64,000 bases of DNA from Piezodorus guildinii (GCA_023052935.1 CM041295.1:108130711-108194710); one strand, 5' to 3'. Counted from the first letter of the stretch, positions 19,516-31,700 are shown. The notes: a model not told the origin generated them from the sequence alone. Numbers and translations: made by a program.

Positions 19516-21820
19516 TTATTGTTCAGACACTCAACAGTAATAATCGCAGATATTGAACAGACCTGAGACAACACATCTCACAATCAGTAATCCTACTAGA
19601 CTTAACAAATAGAGATAAAATTGCATGGTTCATTTTAGTCATCCATTGTGAAAAATCCAAATTTGGTTTAATATTTTAAATTATGTTGATGAACCCCAAA
19701 AATATACAATTACTTAAAAGGACTCCACATCGAAGATAATTTTGCGATACAAGGTTTATATTGGATGGCGTATGTTGCACACACATTTTTGCCTAAATGC
19801 AAATACCTATGGGCGCAAAACTTCATCATATACATGTTCTGTTAATGACAGATTTATCGGAGAGACCTAATAGTTGCTTTCCTCATTTACTGGATGTACA
19901 TTTTTAGACCAACAATAGATGAAACTAAACGCTTTCATAACTGAAACATTTGTTCCATCCCACCATGAACATCATCTCATAGAAAGACGTGTCTGACATT
20001 CTCTAAGATAAAATCTCAATTGATGCTATCTGCAGTGCAGATTCCTATTTGCAATTTTTTGGTGAATGGAATTATTAGAAGGACAAATTCCAGTAAATAA
20101 GGAATATTATTAAATATGTCTTATAATATAGTATAAACTTTCCTACACATTTATTACATTATTGGGCCAATTTTGGAATTTTCATATTTTTATTCCACGA
20201 TTTGTTGAAGAGGTGGGAGTACTGATTTTTATTCTGAACGAATCGTAAATTGCCAAAATCTCATTAATCTACAAATTGTAGAAACTCAACGGACGATTAT
20301 CCCAACACAGTTAAATATGATAAAATCAGTGGAAGGCCACCGTGCGGCGTCGAATGCCCATTTAAAATCCAAGGGCAGTGATATTGAAGTCATTGTGATA
20401 GATCCGGATATTTGTGGGTTTTTCTAAAAGTCTAAGTTTCTGAAAACTGATTTTATTAAAGATATCTAAATGTGATTCGTTTTATTACATCTTAATGTTG
20501 GTTTTATGTTACGGAAAGTCGAACGTAAGTAGTAAACTATAAATATACCAGCTTTTCGTGGTCCAGTAACTTCGGCATTTTTCTTCGGAAAATTTTTTTC
20601 AATTTATTTTTATTATTATTATTTTTTTTTTTGGAGGGTGGTGGGGAATCAGTCATTAATTAATTAATTAATAGTGGTGCGCGAAACACTAGAATTTTAC
20701 TAAATACACTACTTAAATATTATAAGGGTTTAGATTCAGAAACTACCTACATTTCCGGAAGAATATAGTTTTATATACATAATATCTAGAAATTATAACA
20801 TAAAAACCTAACTAAAGGTTTAACACTTTTGGACACAATCCATTAGCCTCAACGATGTTACCAATGCTATAATATTGTATACAAAAATTATACTTGTTTT
20901 ACATGAATATAGTAAAAAGAAAAAAATAAGAATTATTATTAATAATACAAAATTCTTAGATTTTTCATGGGGAAGGCCAAAAAAATGTAACAGCATGTAC
21001 TTAAAAGAAAAGTACAAGAAATAGTCAATTATTCGGTTAATTAATAAACTCAATTATTTAGAGTTACAGTTAATTGGGAGTTAATTTAAATTTAATAATA
21101 ATTTAAATACATGAAAACAGGCAACTTCAAAATCCAACTCAATTACAGGATCAGTAATTGATATTTGTAGCAATGTTAAGAATAATTCATGGAAGGTAAG
21201 ATAAAAGTTAAGAAAAGACATTATTAATACCTCCTTGTTTTATTATTATATTCCTAATATCCGGAAGAAATTGAGCAATTTTTGAGATAGAAACATTTAG
21301 GGCTGAATTTTTTATTAATGTGTACCCTTTTTTTTTTTTGCTGAAGTTTTTTAATTAAAATTGATGAAGTTAGTGGAAAAAAAACAGTGGAAAAAATTTT
21401 ATAAACTAGAATCCTGATGATGAGTGAGATACCTCGAAACGTCCATTTGTGATTGTACTGTAGATAAAAAGGGCCTTTGAAAGAAGTAAAAAATCAGCCC
21501 TAATTGTTTTACTCCAAAACAGTGCCCAAGTATGATCTTTGCTATATAGACACTATTTGTTAACTTATGTGTTGAGCTCAACAGACTTTTTTTTATAAAA
21601 GCAGTACTCCCAAAAAAAAATAATGGAATGCCTATTTAGAAAGCAGCCCCTAAATAATAAAAATGGCCTGTAATAATATTTAACCTCAATTAGCCTCCTA
21701 ATCAAGTGATAATTATAGTTTGATTTAATAGTAAACAGGGCTAAGCAGACCCTTAATAATTCTATAATAACAGAAGCAAAGCAATTCAATCTACTTTATA
21801 ATATCAACAAAAGTCCGTTT
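19516..21820. other. spacer, nothing recognised
   Basis: AT-rich non-coding sequence. No ORF above 77 codons and none with a known motif. A short higher-GC patch lies near 20330-20400 (GGAAGGCCACCGTGCGGCGT). A (TTAA)n-type run lies at 20656-20672. Confidence 0.4.
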
Positions 21821-22587
21821 AGAGGAGCAGTCAGCCACGTGTCTACGATATTAAATTCTATTCTCTTCTAAGATATTGCGACTAGTATCCGATGGTCCAG
21901 TAACCCAGCGAGGATAGAGATAAAAATTAGATTCTGCCCCGTGTAGGGTTAGGGGAGGGGGGAGGTCGTGGGGGGTGGGCTCCGATAACTGAGCGTTCTG
22001 TTATTTTCCCCTTTGCCTTTGGTTTTCCGCAGCTATTTTCCTTTCTTTGCCCATCTATATGATATGTCTCCGATTCCTTTTTATTCCTTTTGTACATGTG
22101 ACCTTTATCATGGACGAGTTGAAAGCAATTTACCCGGTATTGTAAATTATTTCAACGTTATTACTTCTATTCACTTTAAATACGGTTAAGGATGCGATTA
22201 TTTCGTTGAGATACCATAATAATAATAATAAATCCGCAAGGGGCAACTGATGGGTGTAGTTGCTGGGGTTTTACAATTCCCCGGATCCTGAGTACAGTTC
22301 ATCACCCACGATTACAAACAGATACCAGTACACTTGTTCATTTACACTGACGTAAAGGTCATGTACAGTACACACCCTAGGGTTACCTTCCTTTGGAAGA
22401 CCTGGCAGTCGGTATAAAATGCGTCTACCCAACAATATCTTTCCTCATTTCCTCCTTCGCGAAAGCCTAATTAAAGGTAATATATTCATCACCGTACTAA
22501 ATGGTGATTCAATTAAATTATTATATATCGTAGCAATAAATAGAACGTCACTTTCATTTGCATATGTCCTTCTTTTAATTTATCAAC
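21821..22587. other. higher-GC, apparently single-copy stretch
   Basis: Unlike its surroundings this stretch is GC-richer, with G runs at 21945-21985 and mixed sequence at 22230-22450. It has no match to the repeats seen elsewhere in the window. It could be host regulatory or untranslated sequence, or the 5' part of an unrecognised element. No ORF supports a protein. Confidence 0.35.
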
Positions 22588-22719
22588 ATGGTTAAAGAAA
22601 ATTTAAAGAGTCTCAGCACCACTGGCGTTGTGGAAGGGGATCCTCAGATGCTGAGGGATTTGCGTAGTCTAGTGGATAAAGTACTAATAAGAACAGATAT
22701 TTATTGGGACAACTCTTAG
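22588..22719 (+). CDS. unassigned 43-codon ORF
   Basis: An ATG at 22588 opens a 43-codon frame (starts MVKENLKSLSTTGVVEGDPQ; stop TAG at 22717). The product is hydrophilic with balanced composition, unlike the AT-driven frames around it. I recognise no family, and its 3' end overlaps the opposite-strand ORF that follows. It may equally be a fragment of a transposable element. Treat as a candidate only. Confidence 0.2.
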   Translation: MVKENLKSLSTTGVVEGDPQMLRDLRSLVDKVLIRTDIYWDNS

Positions 22720-22974
22720 AGATCCTGAGGCACACTTAGTTTTTATAAAGTTAGCAGCCGAAAATTCGATAAAACCTTGGTGACTGAGGTTGATCTTAGT
22801 CTCATCACCTAAATGGACGTTGGCCTTGAACCAGCACGGACCTATGTTTATATTGAATTCACAATCCTGGGTTATGTACTTGAGTAGCTTGCCAGTAACA
22901 TATTTACTGTCACTTGTAAATATATGATATTCCCTAACCTTCAAGAATATGCCAGGGTTGGAAGAGCTGGACAA
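22684..22974 (-). CDS. unassigned 96-codon ORF
   Basis: This frame has ordinary codon use and an amino-acid composition like a globular protein (starts MSSSSNPGIFLKVREYHIFT; contains CEFNINIGPCWFKANVHLGD). No transmembrane segment, signal peptide or zinc motif is seen. No splice sites, promoter or neighbours give context. A broken open frame of a transposable element is as likely as a host exon. It has no copy elsewhere in the window that I could find. Confidence 0.25.
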   Translation of the reverse strand: MSSSSNPGIFLKVREYHIFTSDSKYVTGKLLKYITQDCEFNINIGPCWFKANVHLGDETKINLSHQGFIEFSAANFIKTKCASGSLRVVPINICSY

Positions 22975-23209
22975 TCAAAGATTTGTATGAAGTGTTATTT
23001 TTGATGTATGTTGAAGGATTTGAATTTAATATGGAGTAAAACATACGGGATATTGAATCATGATACATGATATTGTTTGCTCGATAATCTGGAGCACAGG
23101 CTATTGTTCGAAGGTCCTTGAACCGAAAAGGTTGTTGATCTTATAGCTTGTAACTTCAAATAGTATCGAGAATGGTATTGTCTTTTAATAGGTCAATGAA
23201 AGTATGTGA

Positions 23210-24188
23210 TGATGAAATGAAATGAAAAGTAATTTTATTCTGGGACGAGTAGTCCCCTAAAAATAACAAGAAAAGTATAATATAAATAATAATTGTCTGG
23301 TCGTTTAAGACTTCAGTTTAACAATAAAAGACAGGTTCTGTGACAATGAATAGTTATCATCTATAGCTTTTAAATATTGCATATGTTGGGAAGATTGATG
23401 CTTTAGGAGATGGAGAAATAGTTGGTGTTTAAAAGTGGATAATGATAAGGATTTACGAATGGATACAGGCAAGGAATTCCAAAATAGGGTAGAACGAATA
23501 ATAAAGGATTTTTTGAAGGAAGCAGATCTGTGAGAAGGTATATACAAGTTTATAGGTTGGGATCTAGTGTTTACTGAATGGACAGATGAACAAGTGGTAA
23601 GCATATCAAGAATATAAGGGCGTTTTTTTGTATGGAATAATCGGAAGAGATAGACACCAAGGAGGTACTGCCGACGGAAAGAGGGATAGAGCCAATTCAA
23701 CTCGGTATACCTTCTAGAAACATGGGAGCGCCAGGGGATTCCACATGTGAATCTAATAAAACAATTCATAAGTCTTTTGAGTCTCATATCGAATTTCTCA
23801 GACAGTCCGCCATATACGAGGCAACCATAGTCAAACTGGGGGAAAATGAGCGAAGAGACGAGTAGCATACGGGTTTTAGGTGGGATAGAGTCACGAAATC
23901 TTAGAAATTGTTTTAGGATAGCGATGGATTTTCGGGTGATTTGAGAAATATGATTACTCCAAGATAGGTTCTGATCAATAATAACTCCAAGATTTCTTAC
24001 AGAGGTGTGGAAGTGGATAGGTATGCTATTGAGGTAAAGGAGTGGATAATATGGAAGCGAATTTACAAGGTTCTTGGAACCGATGAGAATGGCTTTGGTT
24101 TTTCCATTATTTAACTTCAAATCATTTTTCGTAGCCCATGCATTGATGTCAATATCTTGTTGTAGTTTTTGGATTGCCTTTAGCAATG
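23210..24188 (-). mobile_element. CR1-like LINE, 5'-truncated second copy
   Basis: Nearly identical (about 97% by eye) to the 3' kilobase of the LINE at 7.2-11.7 kb. It ends 3' with the same stem-loop (23235-23266) and a short GAAAT tail (23213-23226). The 5' break is at about 24188, inside the RT domain just after the YADD region. This is typical 5' truncation by incomplete reverse transcription. A 3-base difference (loss of one Asn codon after DID) distinguishes it from the long copy. Confidence 0.9.
23305..24186 (-). pseudogene. LINE ORF2 C-terminal 293 codons, open but truncated
   Basis: The frame is open from the truncation point to a natural stop at 23305. It starts within the RT thumb (LKAIQKLQQDID), contains RNLGVIIDQNLSW, FPQFDYGCLVYGGLS, and ends AIDDNYSLSQNLSFIVKLKS. 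It therefore shows the true C-terminus of the family ORF2, which the longer copy has lost. No endonuclease and no YADD, so non-functional. Confidence 0.88.
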
Positions 24189-24844
24189 CTCGGTGTATTT
24201 ATTAGACTATATTATTATTTTTTCATATAACAACTTGAACTCTTGTCTTTTGGGACTAGACTACCTGGACTGTGTGCTAGTCATTTGTATATTAGAAATG
24301 AAGATACCAGACTGTATTTAGCGGGTAAAAGCGACAAGTTTGCCTTGAAATCACCGACTTTTATACACCAAGGCTTAATTACAGCTTTTGTACATTTAAG
24401 GATGAAATTATCATCCGCAAAAGAGAGCAAAATAGTAAATAGTTGTGAAATTCTTGAAGACAGAGCTGAATACACAGCCTTGAGTATAAGCGGCTTTGAT
24501 CATAAAACCATTGGAAAACTCATAGAAATATAGTCTTATTTCTATCTTACTACATGTAGAATCTAATGGGTAAGTGAACTTCTGAAAAACTAGCAGTCCA
24601 TGTTTATAATCACTATTATTATTAATTTTTTTTTTTATTTTATTTTTTTTTTTAGTGTTACCAATGGGTAGTTTCTCTTTATGTGTTTCACGATATTCTT
24701 TAAGGTTTCTCTTACAACATGTATTTATTTGAATACAATTGTGAATTTCAATGATTATATTAAAAACATATATAATAGTTTCTTTGGTAAATTTCATTTA
24801 TTGCAGTTTTACTTTACTTTTTATCTTCTTTAACCCAATTTTCT
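24189..24844. other. spacer with unassigned ORF
   Basis: An open frame of 96 codons at 24243-24533 (+, MSFGTRLPGLCASHLYIRNE at the start) has no recognised motif. Parts (AACCATTGGAAAACTC at about 24505 and GAAGACAGAGCTGAA at about 24457) resemble 26190-26275, so it may be a low-copy repeat. A T-rich tract lies at 24628-24655. Confidence 0.35.
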
Positions 24845-25740
24845 ATATTGCTTTCACTTGCCTATACATGAAATATATACTAAGGGAAAGTATTGCGATT
24901 GTGAAAATTTTCGAATTCCAGTTTTTGACGGAAATACAAGTTTTAGGGCCTTCTGAGTCCAAATGACCAAGTCCCGACGAAAGCTCTGTGTGTGTAAGTC
25001 TAGCGCAAAAACGATCAGTCGTACGAAACTGAAATATCATATTTAAGACAACTATACGTCCGAGATGTTACAGCAACTTTTTCATCAAAATCATCTAACA
25101 AGAGTCACTTTATACCACGCTTTTTGCACCTTTTTATGATTTTCTCAAAAACGGCTCAAACGATTTAAAATTTACGGCTATATTGATGTAAAATTTTATG
25201 TGCTTTAATATCATGTAGGCTTCATTCTGATTGAAATAGTGTGACAGGGCTTTAATGCCGATATATTAAATTTTTTTCCTCTAAACTACCTTTAATTTTG
25301 TACATTCCAAAATATTAACCATATCATCTAAAGACATTGATGAAGGACGGCTAAATATACAAGTCAGACGAATTTGATGACCAAATAAAGGATAAAAGAG
25401 CAAAACTATTTTTTAACGTAATTTTTGGTCTACTGATAATAAGAACGGTAATATAGACGTATAATATACCATTGGAACGAGAATTCTTTCAGGAAAAATA
25501 TTACCCGATACGCAGAGTTGTAAGAGGTAATATAAATTGACGAATGGGAAGTAAACTTATTAAAATGTAATATAGTTATATTATTTAATCTAAATTAATG
25601 TTTCCAACGAAAATGAATACACGTTTAATTAAAATCAACTTCAAATATTTTTCTAATTGAAGTATATTTGATAGTTATTAAATTGATTTTAAAGGTCAAG
25701 GTAAGTGAAAGTCGTGTGTTGCCGCACCAGATTTTTTTAT
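24845..25740 (+). repeat. R880 repeat, copy D (complete length)
   Basis: It starts TTTCACTTGCCTATACATGA, has only a short GT run at about 24986-24996, and ends AGGTAAGTGAAAGTCGTGTG, then CCGCACCAGATTTTT. Internal blocks are in the same order as in copy A. Diverged, about 75-80% by eye. Confidence 0.75.
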
Positions 25741-25774
25741 TCGGAATGTTAAAATTATTTGCAGCAATAGATCC

Positions 25775-25920
25775 ATTTTCAAGTGCAGGACACCATGAGA
25801 GAATATTTTCAGATTTTTTTTTGGTAAGAGCAGGGAGTTAGAAATCATCGAATGAGATTATATTAGAATTGATTGAAAAATATCGAGACATTCTCAAAAT
25901 ACCAAAACTGTATTCCCCAG
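25775..25920 (+). repeat. low-copy repeat, first of two
   Basis: Shares CAGGACACC, then GAGAGAATATTTTCAGA, then AATTGATTGAAAAATATCGA with 26985-27110 in the same order and orientation. Both copies carry a T run after GAGAGAAT. Family unknown. Confidence 0.45.
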
Positions 25921-25922
25921 GA

Positions 25923-26230
25923 TTTTTTTTTTTTTTTTTGGAATATATTTTATTTATTGAGAAAGAATTCAATCCCCTAAGGCACTCTAAATAAAAACAC
26001 CTTAAAGGATTAGTTATTAAAGATACCTGCTTCCAACCATTAATTCGTACATTTTGAAAAGTAAATTAATTAAGTGTGAAATGGGTCTGGTATCCGTTTT
26101 GGGGTATTTTTTACGGTTTTTACCACATGTAGCCAGAAAGAAGTCGACATTTGTAGGACAAGGGGCTGTAGAGATAATATTGAGGACAGGGCTGAAGACG
26201 CTGCATTGACTGAGGTTCGTCAAAGTGTCA
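25923..26230 (-). pseudogene. LINE 3'-end relic (CR1-like 3' UTR)
   Basis: A T run at 25923-25940 is followed on the minus strand by GTGCCTTAGGGGATTGAATTC, close to the TTAGGGGACTATTCG part of the CR1-like 3' end. The upstream minus-strand frame (26223-26017) is unassigned. Identification rests on the short 3' block only. Confidence 0.4.
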
Positions 26231-26984
26231 GTAGGTAAAGCTTTTCACAACTTTAACTAGGAAACCATTGGAAAACTCTTTGACACAGAAATCTAGGAAT
26301 AACGAGAGGCAGGATCTAAGGTTGCCCGCTTTAGTGGAGCAGCGAGTCAAAGATCAAGCAGCGACCAACTAGCAAGGAGTTCAGAATGTTTGATCTTGTC
26401 GCGCTTCATGATCCGAGTTGGGGTATAATGCAACTGCTTTTAGAGTTATTATATGAAATATTAGCTATTAATTAGTGTTTTCAATATTATATATGTTATT
26501 ACGAGAAATCATCTATCCTATATAATTAGTGAAAGTACATTATTATTAATTAGAAATAAATTAATATTATATATATTAACGGATTACAGTTTAAGAGAAA
26601 AAAATATAACGTTTGCCCTTTTGATAAACGAGAAATTCATTGTATAAGGGAGAAAATTAGCTCGTAAGGGCTAGTGATTTAATAAAAATAAGACGTAATC
26701 TGATTATGGTTGCTTTTCCTGCTGCTCCACTATAGTGGTCCACCTAAGGAGTAGGTATAGGTATAAGGTAAGTGGTTCTTGAAAGTTTAACAACGAGCAG
26801 TCGAACCACACTCATAATTATTATTATTTATTTTTTTAAACGCCCTTTTCTGTCTATGCTTGCAAAGGTACGTTAAAATCCTGTTTTACCTGGAGGTTGG
26901 TTTGTCTTATCAAATCCAATGTTTAATATGATTATTTGGAAGGTTTAGGAATGTGAATACATCATATAATTAACTCCCTTTCCA
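26231..26984. other. spacer, nothing certain
   Basis: A higher-GC patch at 26300-26420 (TTGCCCGCTTTAGTGGAGCA) and another at 26715-26750 (CTGCTGCTCCACTATAGTGG) share an inverted GTGGAGCAGC/GCTGCTCCAC motif, so this could be a small hairpin element about 430 bases long. The rest is AT-rich. Confidence 0.3.
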
Positions 26985-27005
26985 ACTGCAGGACACCGGG
27001 AGAGA

Positions 27006-27036
<31 letters not shown>

Positions 27037-27110
27037 CGTAGTTTCAAATTATCGAATCATATAATATCAGAAAATATTGAAACATATCGAGAAATTCTGA
27101 ATTGATAAAT
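26985..27110 (+). repeat. low-copy repeat, second of two
   Basis: Counterpart of 25775-25920, with an expanded T run of about 23 bases at 27007-27029. Confidence 0.45.
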
Positions 27111-27234
27111 GACTTATTTAACCTGTTATAACTTAACTTCCATTTTTTTACATTTAATTATTATATCATCCGGTGTCCTACTTCATATGCCAATTTTCAT
27201 CAAAAGAATTGGCTGAAAAGAAACGTTGGTTTTA

Positions 27235-28335
27235 ATCGAGTCTTAATTAAAATACTGTAAATTCTCTTGTTAGTCCTCTACAGTCCGGTTTCCGACTTGG
27301 TTATTCTACCCAATCGAATCTCCTCGAAAATACACAATTTCAAAGTAAGACCTCCAAAAAGTAGCAATACTTAGCCTCCTAGATTTATCAAAGGCGTTTG
27401 ACACGGTTAACCATAGTATCCCTCTTACAAAAATAAAAAAATCTTCCAGTATCCAATAGTGCTTTGCACTGATTTCAATCCTTCCTCTCCGATCGTTCTC
27501 AGTATGTATTAGTGTCCAACCAGCCTCCATCCTAAACCTTGTCCATTTCTTATGGTGTTCCTCAGGGATCGTCTCTATCTCTCACACTATTTGCTATCTA
27601 CATTAATGACCACTCAAAATACCACCTCTGTGCTGACGATTTCCACATATACCTTTCCTTCCCATCTTCCGACCAGCTACAAAAAGACTACAAGAGGACT
27701 CAAATCGAATAAGTAATTGGACAGTAGTCAATATGTTAAAATTAAATTTTGGGAAAACAGAACCAATTGTAATATAATCCTACCACCTCCTGAAAACTGT
27801 TCCAAATATTCCGACCCTGTTCGTAAATAGTAATCCTATAAAGTTCCACCCGACCGTGAGGAATCTTGGATTAACCTTAGATCAAATACTAACCTTCGAA
27901 AATCATATTTCCAAATTCCCCCGTCGTACCTTTTCGACCTTAAAGTGACTGAATTCCCTTCTTTACCTATTCCCGTATGAAAACCTTTCTTATATTTCCC
28001 CACTTCGACCATTGCGTTACGTTGTACAGTGGTGTACCATTATAGTCGCTTTACCCTTTCAATTGTCCCAAGTATTTCCTTTCGTCACTCCTTTACCAAG
28101 TTATCCAATACCGCCGTCCGTCACATATTTTTGACCTTCTAAAATTCAAATCCTCAGTCCACGCCCGTTGCACACCCTCCTATCCTTCAGGTTTATACAC
28201 TGCAGATCACCGAACTTCGACAGATCCTTTCTCATTCGATTCTCAATCATATGTAATTCTATTCCCCCTTCCAGCCGTCACTCCAACTCTCTTTCTACCT
28301 TCAAATCCCGCATATTTAATAATTTAATGATTATC
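27235..28335 (+). pseudogene. old CR1-like LINE relic, RT domain
   Basis: In shifting frames: SPLQSGFRLGYSTQSNLLE, then LLDLSKAFDTVNHS, a damaged GVPQGSSLSLTLFAIYIND region (about 27550-27610), CADDFHIYLSFPS (about 27630-27660), NMLKLNFGKTEPIV, VRNLGLTLDQILTFENHIS. The wording follows the 7.2-kb LINE closely (KAFDSVNH, YADDLQIYLSFHPS, RNLGVIIDQNLSWSNHIS). It is a much older member of the same group, with many indels and stops. Confidence 0.8.
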
Positions 28336-29265
28336 TAGTAACAATAAAATTGTAAATAAGCGTTTTTTGTTTTTGTTTTGTTTTTTCCTGATTGAAATAT
28401 GTCTATTTCATATCAGTAATTGTTAACTATTTTATATAAATTAACTTTACTAAAAGTCTTCAAAGCACATTTTGTACATTCTGTATATTTTATTCTAAAC
28501 AGACATATCCAAGGATAATAAAAAATTTATTTATTTAAATACTATTCTTTTTGTATTGTTTTTTTATCAGAAACACAGCTCGAGCAACATTTTGATATGT
28601 AGATAAATACTGAATAGAAATTCTTTAAAAACTGAGTGTTGATATGCAAAAGAGTATTGTTGATCTGAATACCCTGGAAATTGATAGTAGACTGTTGACT
28701 CTGTAGCGAAATGTAGTTGTTTTTTTGAATAGCATTTCGGTGCCTTTGTGTGATCTGCCTGTGCTTGGATATCTTTTCTGCCATTGAGCCATTCTTCGAA
28801 TCTAGGCGTTGAGATTTTGGATTTATGCACGGTGATAGGACTTTCTATCGCACTGTGAAACCGATAGTTAAGAGGATCTTGTTTATCAAGGAGTCAAAAT
28901 TTGAAAAAGGATTTATGAATGGGCTTGTTGGAGTATTGGACAAAGATATTGTGAATATGCCATCTGTTCAGGATTTGGCAGCTTTTACAAAACCATTCTA
29001 TTCCGAACTCTTTTGAAATTGCTTCAATAGTTGAATCCTTGAATGGTATTTCTTTTTTGAAGAGATTATTTCTTATCTTTCTATTCCAGACGAAATGTAT
29101 TGTTTGTCAGCTTGAGCTAAACAACAAAAATAATAACATAAAAAGAAATAATGGTTGTAAGAATATGTTAGTCATTCCACTGAGAATGTTTTTATTTATA
29201 TATTACGTAGATGAGACACAATATTTTTATACATTAATGATGGAAATCTTTTTTATGATTGGTTA
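28336..29265. other. tail of the CR1-like relic and an unresolved stretch
   Basis: 28336-28530 is AT-rich and probably the LINE 3' UTR. From 28540 to 29100 both strands carry broken frames. The minus-strand ones (28784-28542, 28830-28567) and a plus one (28825-29016, MHGDRTFYRTVKPIVKRILF) have better than random composition. I recognise none of them. The stretch is most likely a decayed element. Confidence 0.35.
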
Positions 29266-29400
29266 GGTAGAGTGGTTCCAAACGCACTTCTTCGAGACAA
29301 ATCTCTGCCCTGGTCGTTCTGCTCATGATAGATCAGCAATTTTGACGTTATTTTCTTTATATGGTTATTCACATAAAATAAAAACTAAAATTAAATTGAG
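29266..29400 (+). repeat. dispersed repeat R3, copy a
   Basis: GGTTAGGTAGAGTGGTTCCA, then CGAGACAAATCTCTG, TCGTTCTGCTCATGATAGAT and TTGACGTTATTTT recur in order at 32130-32265. The repeat is about 130 bases, with no coding sequence. Confidence 0.5.
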
Positions 29401-29539
29401 ATATTGAAATAAATCAAAGCATTTGAGATAATCTTCCTCCGAAAATTTGTTGAGCCAAATGTTTCGAAATTTTAAATTTGAGAACATACTTCGGATTGCA
29501 AAAATCGTAGTAAAACATATACACAGGAATAAAAATTTT

Positions 29540-29815
29540 ATCTATAAAGTGTCAGTCTCTCCAATCCAAAATATTGCGAAACATCGTGGGTGCACCGTTT
29601 TATGTAACCAACGAATTACTTCACAAGGACTTGGACATATTCACACTTTCAGACACAGCCACAGAATATTATAAAAGATTTCACGACAGACTGACTTACA
29701 ACAGAACCATCGGCCCAAACACTTAAATCCAACACCTACCCGCACAACCCACCCACCCGGACGACTTCTGAGGCGGTGGCCTATAGATGCTTTACTTGAT
29801 TTAACCTACTTTTTT
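29540..29815 (+). pseudogene. Jockey-clade LINE C-terminal relic (subfamily 2)
   Basis: Translation gives LQSKILRNIVGAPFYVTNEL, then LHKDLDIF and a KRFHDRLTYNR segment. The end is RRWPID-like at 29772-29790. This is the conserved Jockey C-terminus (QSKILR.I..AP.YVTN..IHKDL). It is more distant from the copies at 55-62 kb than those are from each other. Confidence 0.7.
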
Positions 29816-29928
29816 GGAAGTAATGCTTATTGCAAATTTTCTTTTTGCAGATGGCAAATAGCCATTTGGAGAACAAACAAAAAACAATTGTAAATAAATC
29901 TATAAAGTATTGCATTAGAAAATTAAAT

Positions 29929-30233
29929 CTTCTTCTTCTTCTTCCAGTGGCGCAACAGACCGTTAAGGCCCTGGGCCTCGCGGTGTAAACTCTGGGAGTT
30001 TTCACTCACGTTTCACGATGCAATTTTTTTTTAGTGTGGGGTCATCACTCCGTACGACTAATTTTGTGAGTGGCCACCCTTTGGCTGACGGGTCTCACAT
30101 ACCCGGGGGAGAGGTTGTGAGTGAATCCACATTTTTTTTAAATCCTTATAAAAGCCCCGCCGGGACTTGGATTCGAACTCAGAACCTGTAGCATTAGAGA
30201 CTAGCGCGCTAACCACTCAGCCACGGGCTCCCC
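29929..30233 (-). repeat. tRNA-derived SINE, family S1, copy b
   Basis: Minus strand: GGGGAGCCCGTGGCTGAGTG, A box; CTGAGTTCGAATCC, B box; GCTTTTATAAGG; the family 3' tail ending GCGCCACTGG, then a (GAA)n tail at 29929-29944. Flanked by a perfect 10-bp duplication AAAATTAAAT at 29919-29928 and 30234-30243. The best preserved S1 copy here. Confidence 0.9.
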
Positions 30234-30243
30234 AAAATTAAAT

Positions 30244-30835
30244 CAATGTTGAAAAATCCAGTATTTTATTCTTGTTTTCCTCACACCCATGAACTAACCA
30301 AGGGTGCTGCTTGTGGGTGGAAGATGTGTGTATCAACAAAGGCTGAATCGGCTGCTAATGCTCCGAGTCTTTGGTCTACTGCCAAAATTTACTTTGAAGT
30401 TATGCAAGACTCTTTGTTAAGGCTGAATTTCAATGCATTCCCTTGTTTCCGAATATCGTTCTCAACCTCTTACTGTAGCATATAAATTCGACACTTCAGT
30501 AAATAGCAATTGGCCAAACAATTAATATGAAAACGTTATATCATATATGTATATATATGATCATATATGTATATGTTATAACATAACATGTATATATGTA
30601 TATGCACTTTGAACTCGAGCGTGGGTGTAACCTTCAGTTTATACATACGTATAAGACCTCGTAATTATTGCTCCCCTCCGCAATGTGAAGCGATTTATGG
30701 ATTAATGCTATTAATAATTTAAGGGATTAAAAACTGTTCTGAGGGGTACTAAACGAAATTCGAGTTATCAATCGGTGATTTTATAATGTGGTAAATTGGT
30801 ATATGAATGAAGTAAATTTTATTTTATAAGACGAG

Positions 30836-30838
<3 letters not shown>
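30244..30838. other. spacer with unassigned ORF and AT palindromes
   Basis: The frame at 30246-30485 (+, MLKNPVFYSCFPHTHELTKG) is not recognised. TATATATGATCATATATGTA-type palindromes occur at 30538-30590. Confidence 0.35.
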
Positions 30839-30889
<51 letters not shown>

Positions 30890-31700
30890 TTCTTTATTTA
30901 AATCAAAATACAGACATTGACTAAGCTAACAAGCTATAAGGAATACATATACATATATACAAGATATAAAATTCAGGCATGCAAATACAAAATTGAGTTA
31001 TATAATACCTCATTAATACGAAAAACAATTATAAGAAACAGTAATTGATTAATCAAAAGCAATAAATAATACAAATTCATATATACAAGATATAAAATTA
31101 AGGCAAGTAAATGCAAGATTGAATTACATAATAAGCAACTATAAAGAAACATAACAGAGTACACTGTAAGAAAAAGTATTGACAAAATCAAAAGGCAATT
31201 AAGAATACATATACTTGTATACAGGATAAATATCAGAATGAGTGACGGTGGCTGGCATTGAGGACATGTCTATACCGATAAGTAATTTGAATTCAATAAA
31301 TCAGCAGGATCTTTTCATCTTCCATTCTAGCGACATGCCCCATCCAATGAGGTCTTCCAATCTTAATGAATCTTACGACATTTATATTCTGGTACAGGCC
31401 AGCTTTTTCAGCATTTGTTCTCTGTCCAGACATTATTGCTGAAGATTGGCTCGCAAATATTCCTTGGGAACCGCCTCTCGAATCTGAGAAGTAGAAGTTT
31501 GTGAGCTCGGAACATTGTCCATTCAGAAGCATAGGTCAGGATAGTTCTTATGAAGGTTTCGTATAGCTGCACTTTTGTGTTTCAGGAAAAGGTTTTACTT
31601 TTAAGATGTTTTAGGAGCTCAAAATAACACTTGTTTGCAGCCATCATCCTACTGTTTATTTCTCGCTGCTTATTAAGCTTGATTAAAGTAATAAAGAAGT
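30839..31700 (-). pseudogene. LINE 3' half with long poly(A) tail
   Basis: A T run of about 48 bases (30839-30886) is the poly(A) tail in minus orientation. The 3' UTR holds two direct repeats of ~125 bases. From 31240 up, minus-strand frames give RPHWMGHVARMEDEKI, an NTKVQLYETFIRTILTYASE segment (about 31570-31510) and LLLRFERRFPR, the usual C-terminal tail of endonuclease-RT LINEs. 5'-truncated near 31700 and frameshifted. The long, unbroken tail suggests a fairly recent insertion. Confidence 0.72.
30955..31215 (-). repeat. tandem duplication in LINE 3' UTR
   Basis: TATATACAAGATATAAAATT stands at about 30954 and again at about 31080. GCAAATACAAAATTGAGTTA is followed by GTAAATGCAAGATTGAATTA one period later. 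The period is about 125 bases, with a third partial unit at about 31205 (ATACTTGTATACAGGATAAA). Confidence 0.6.
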
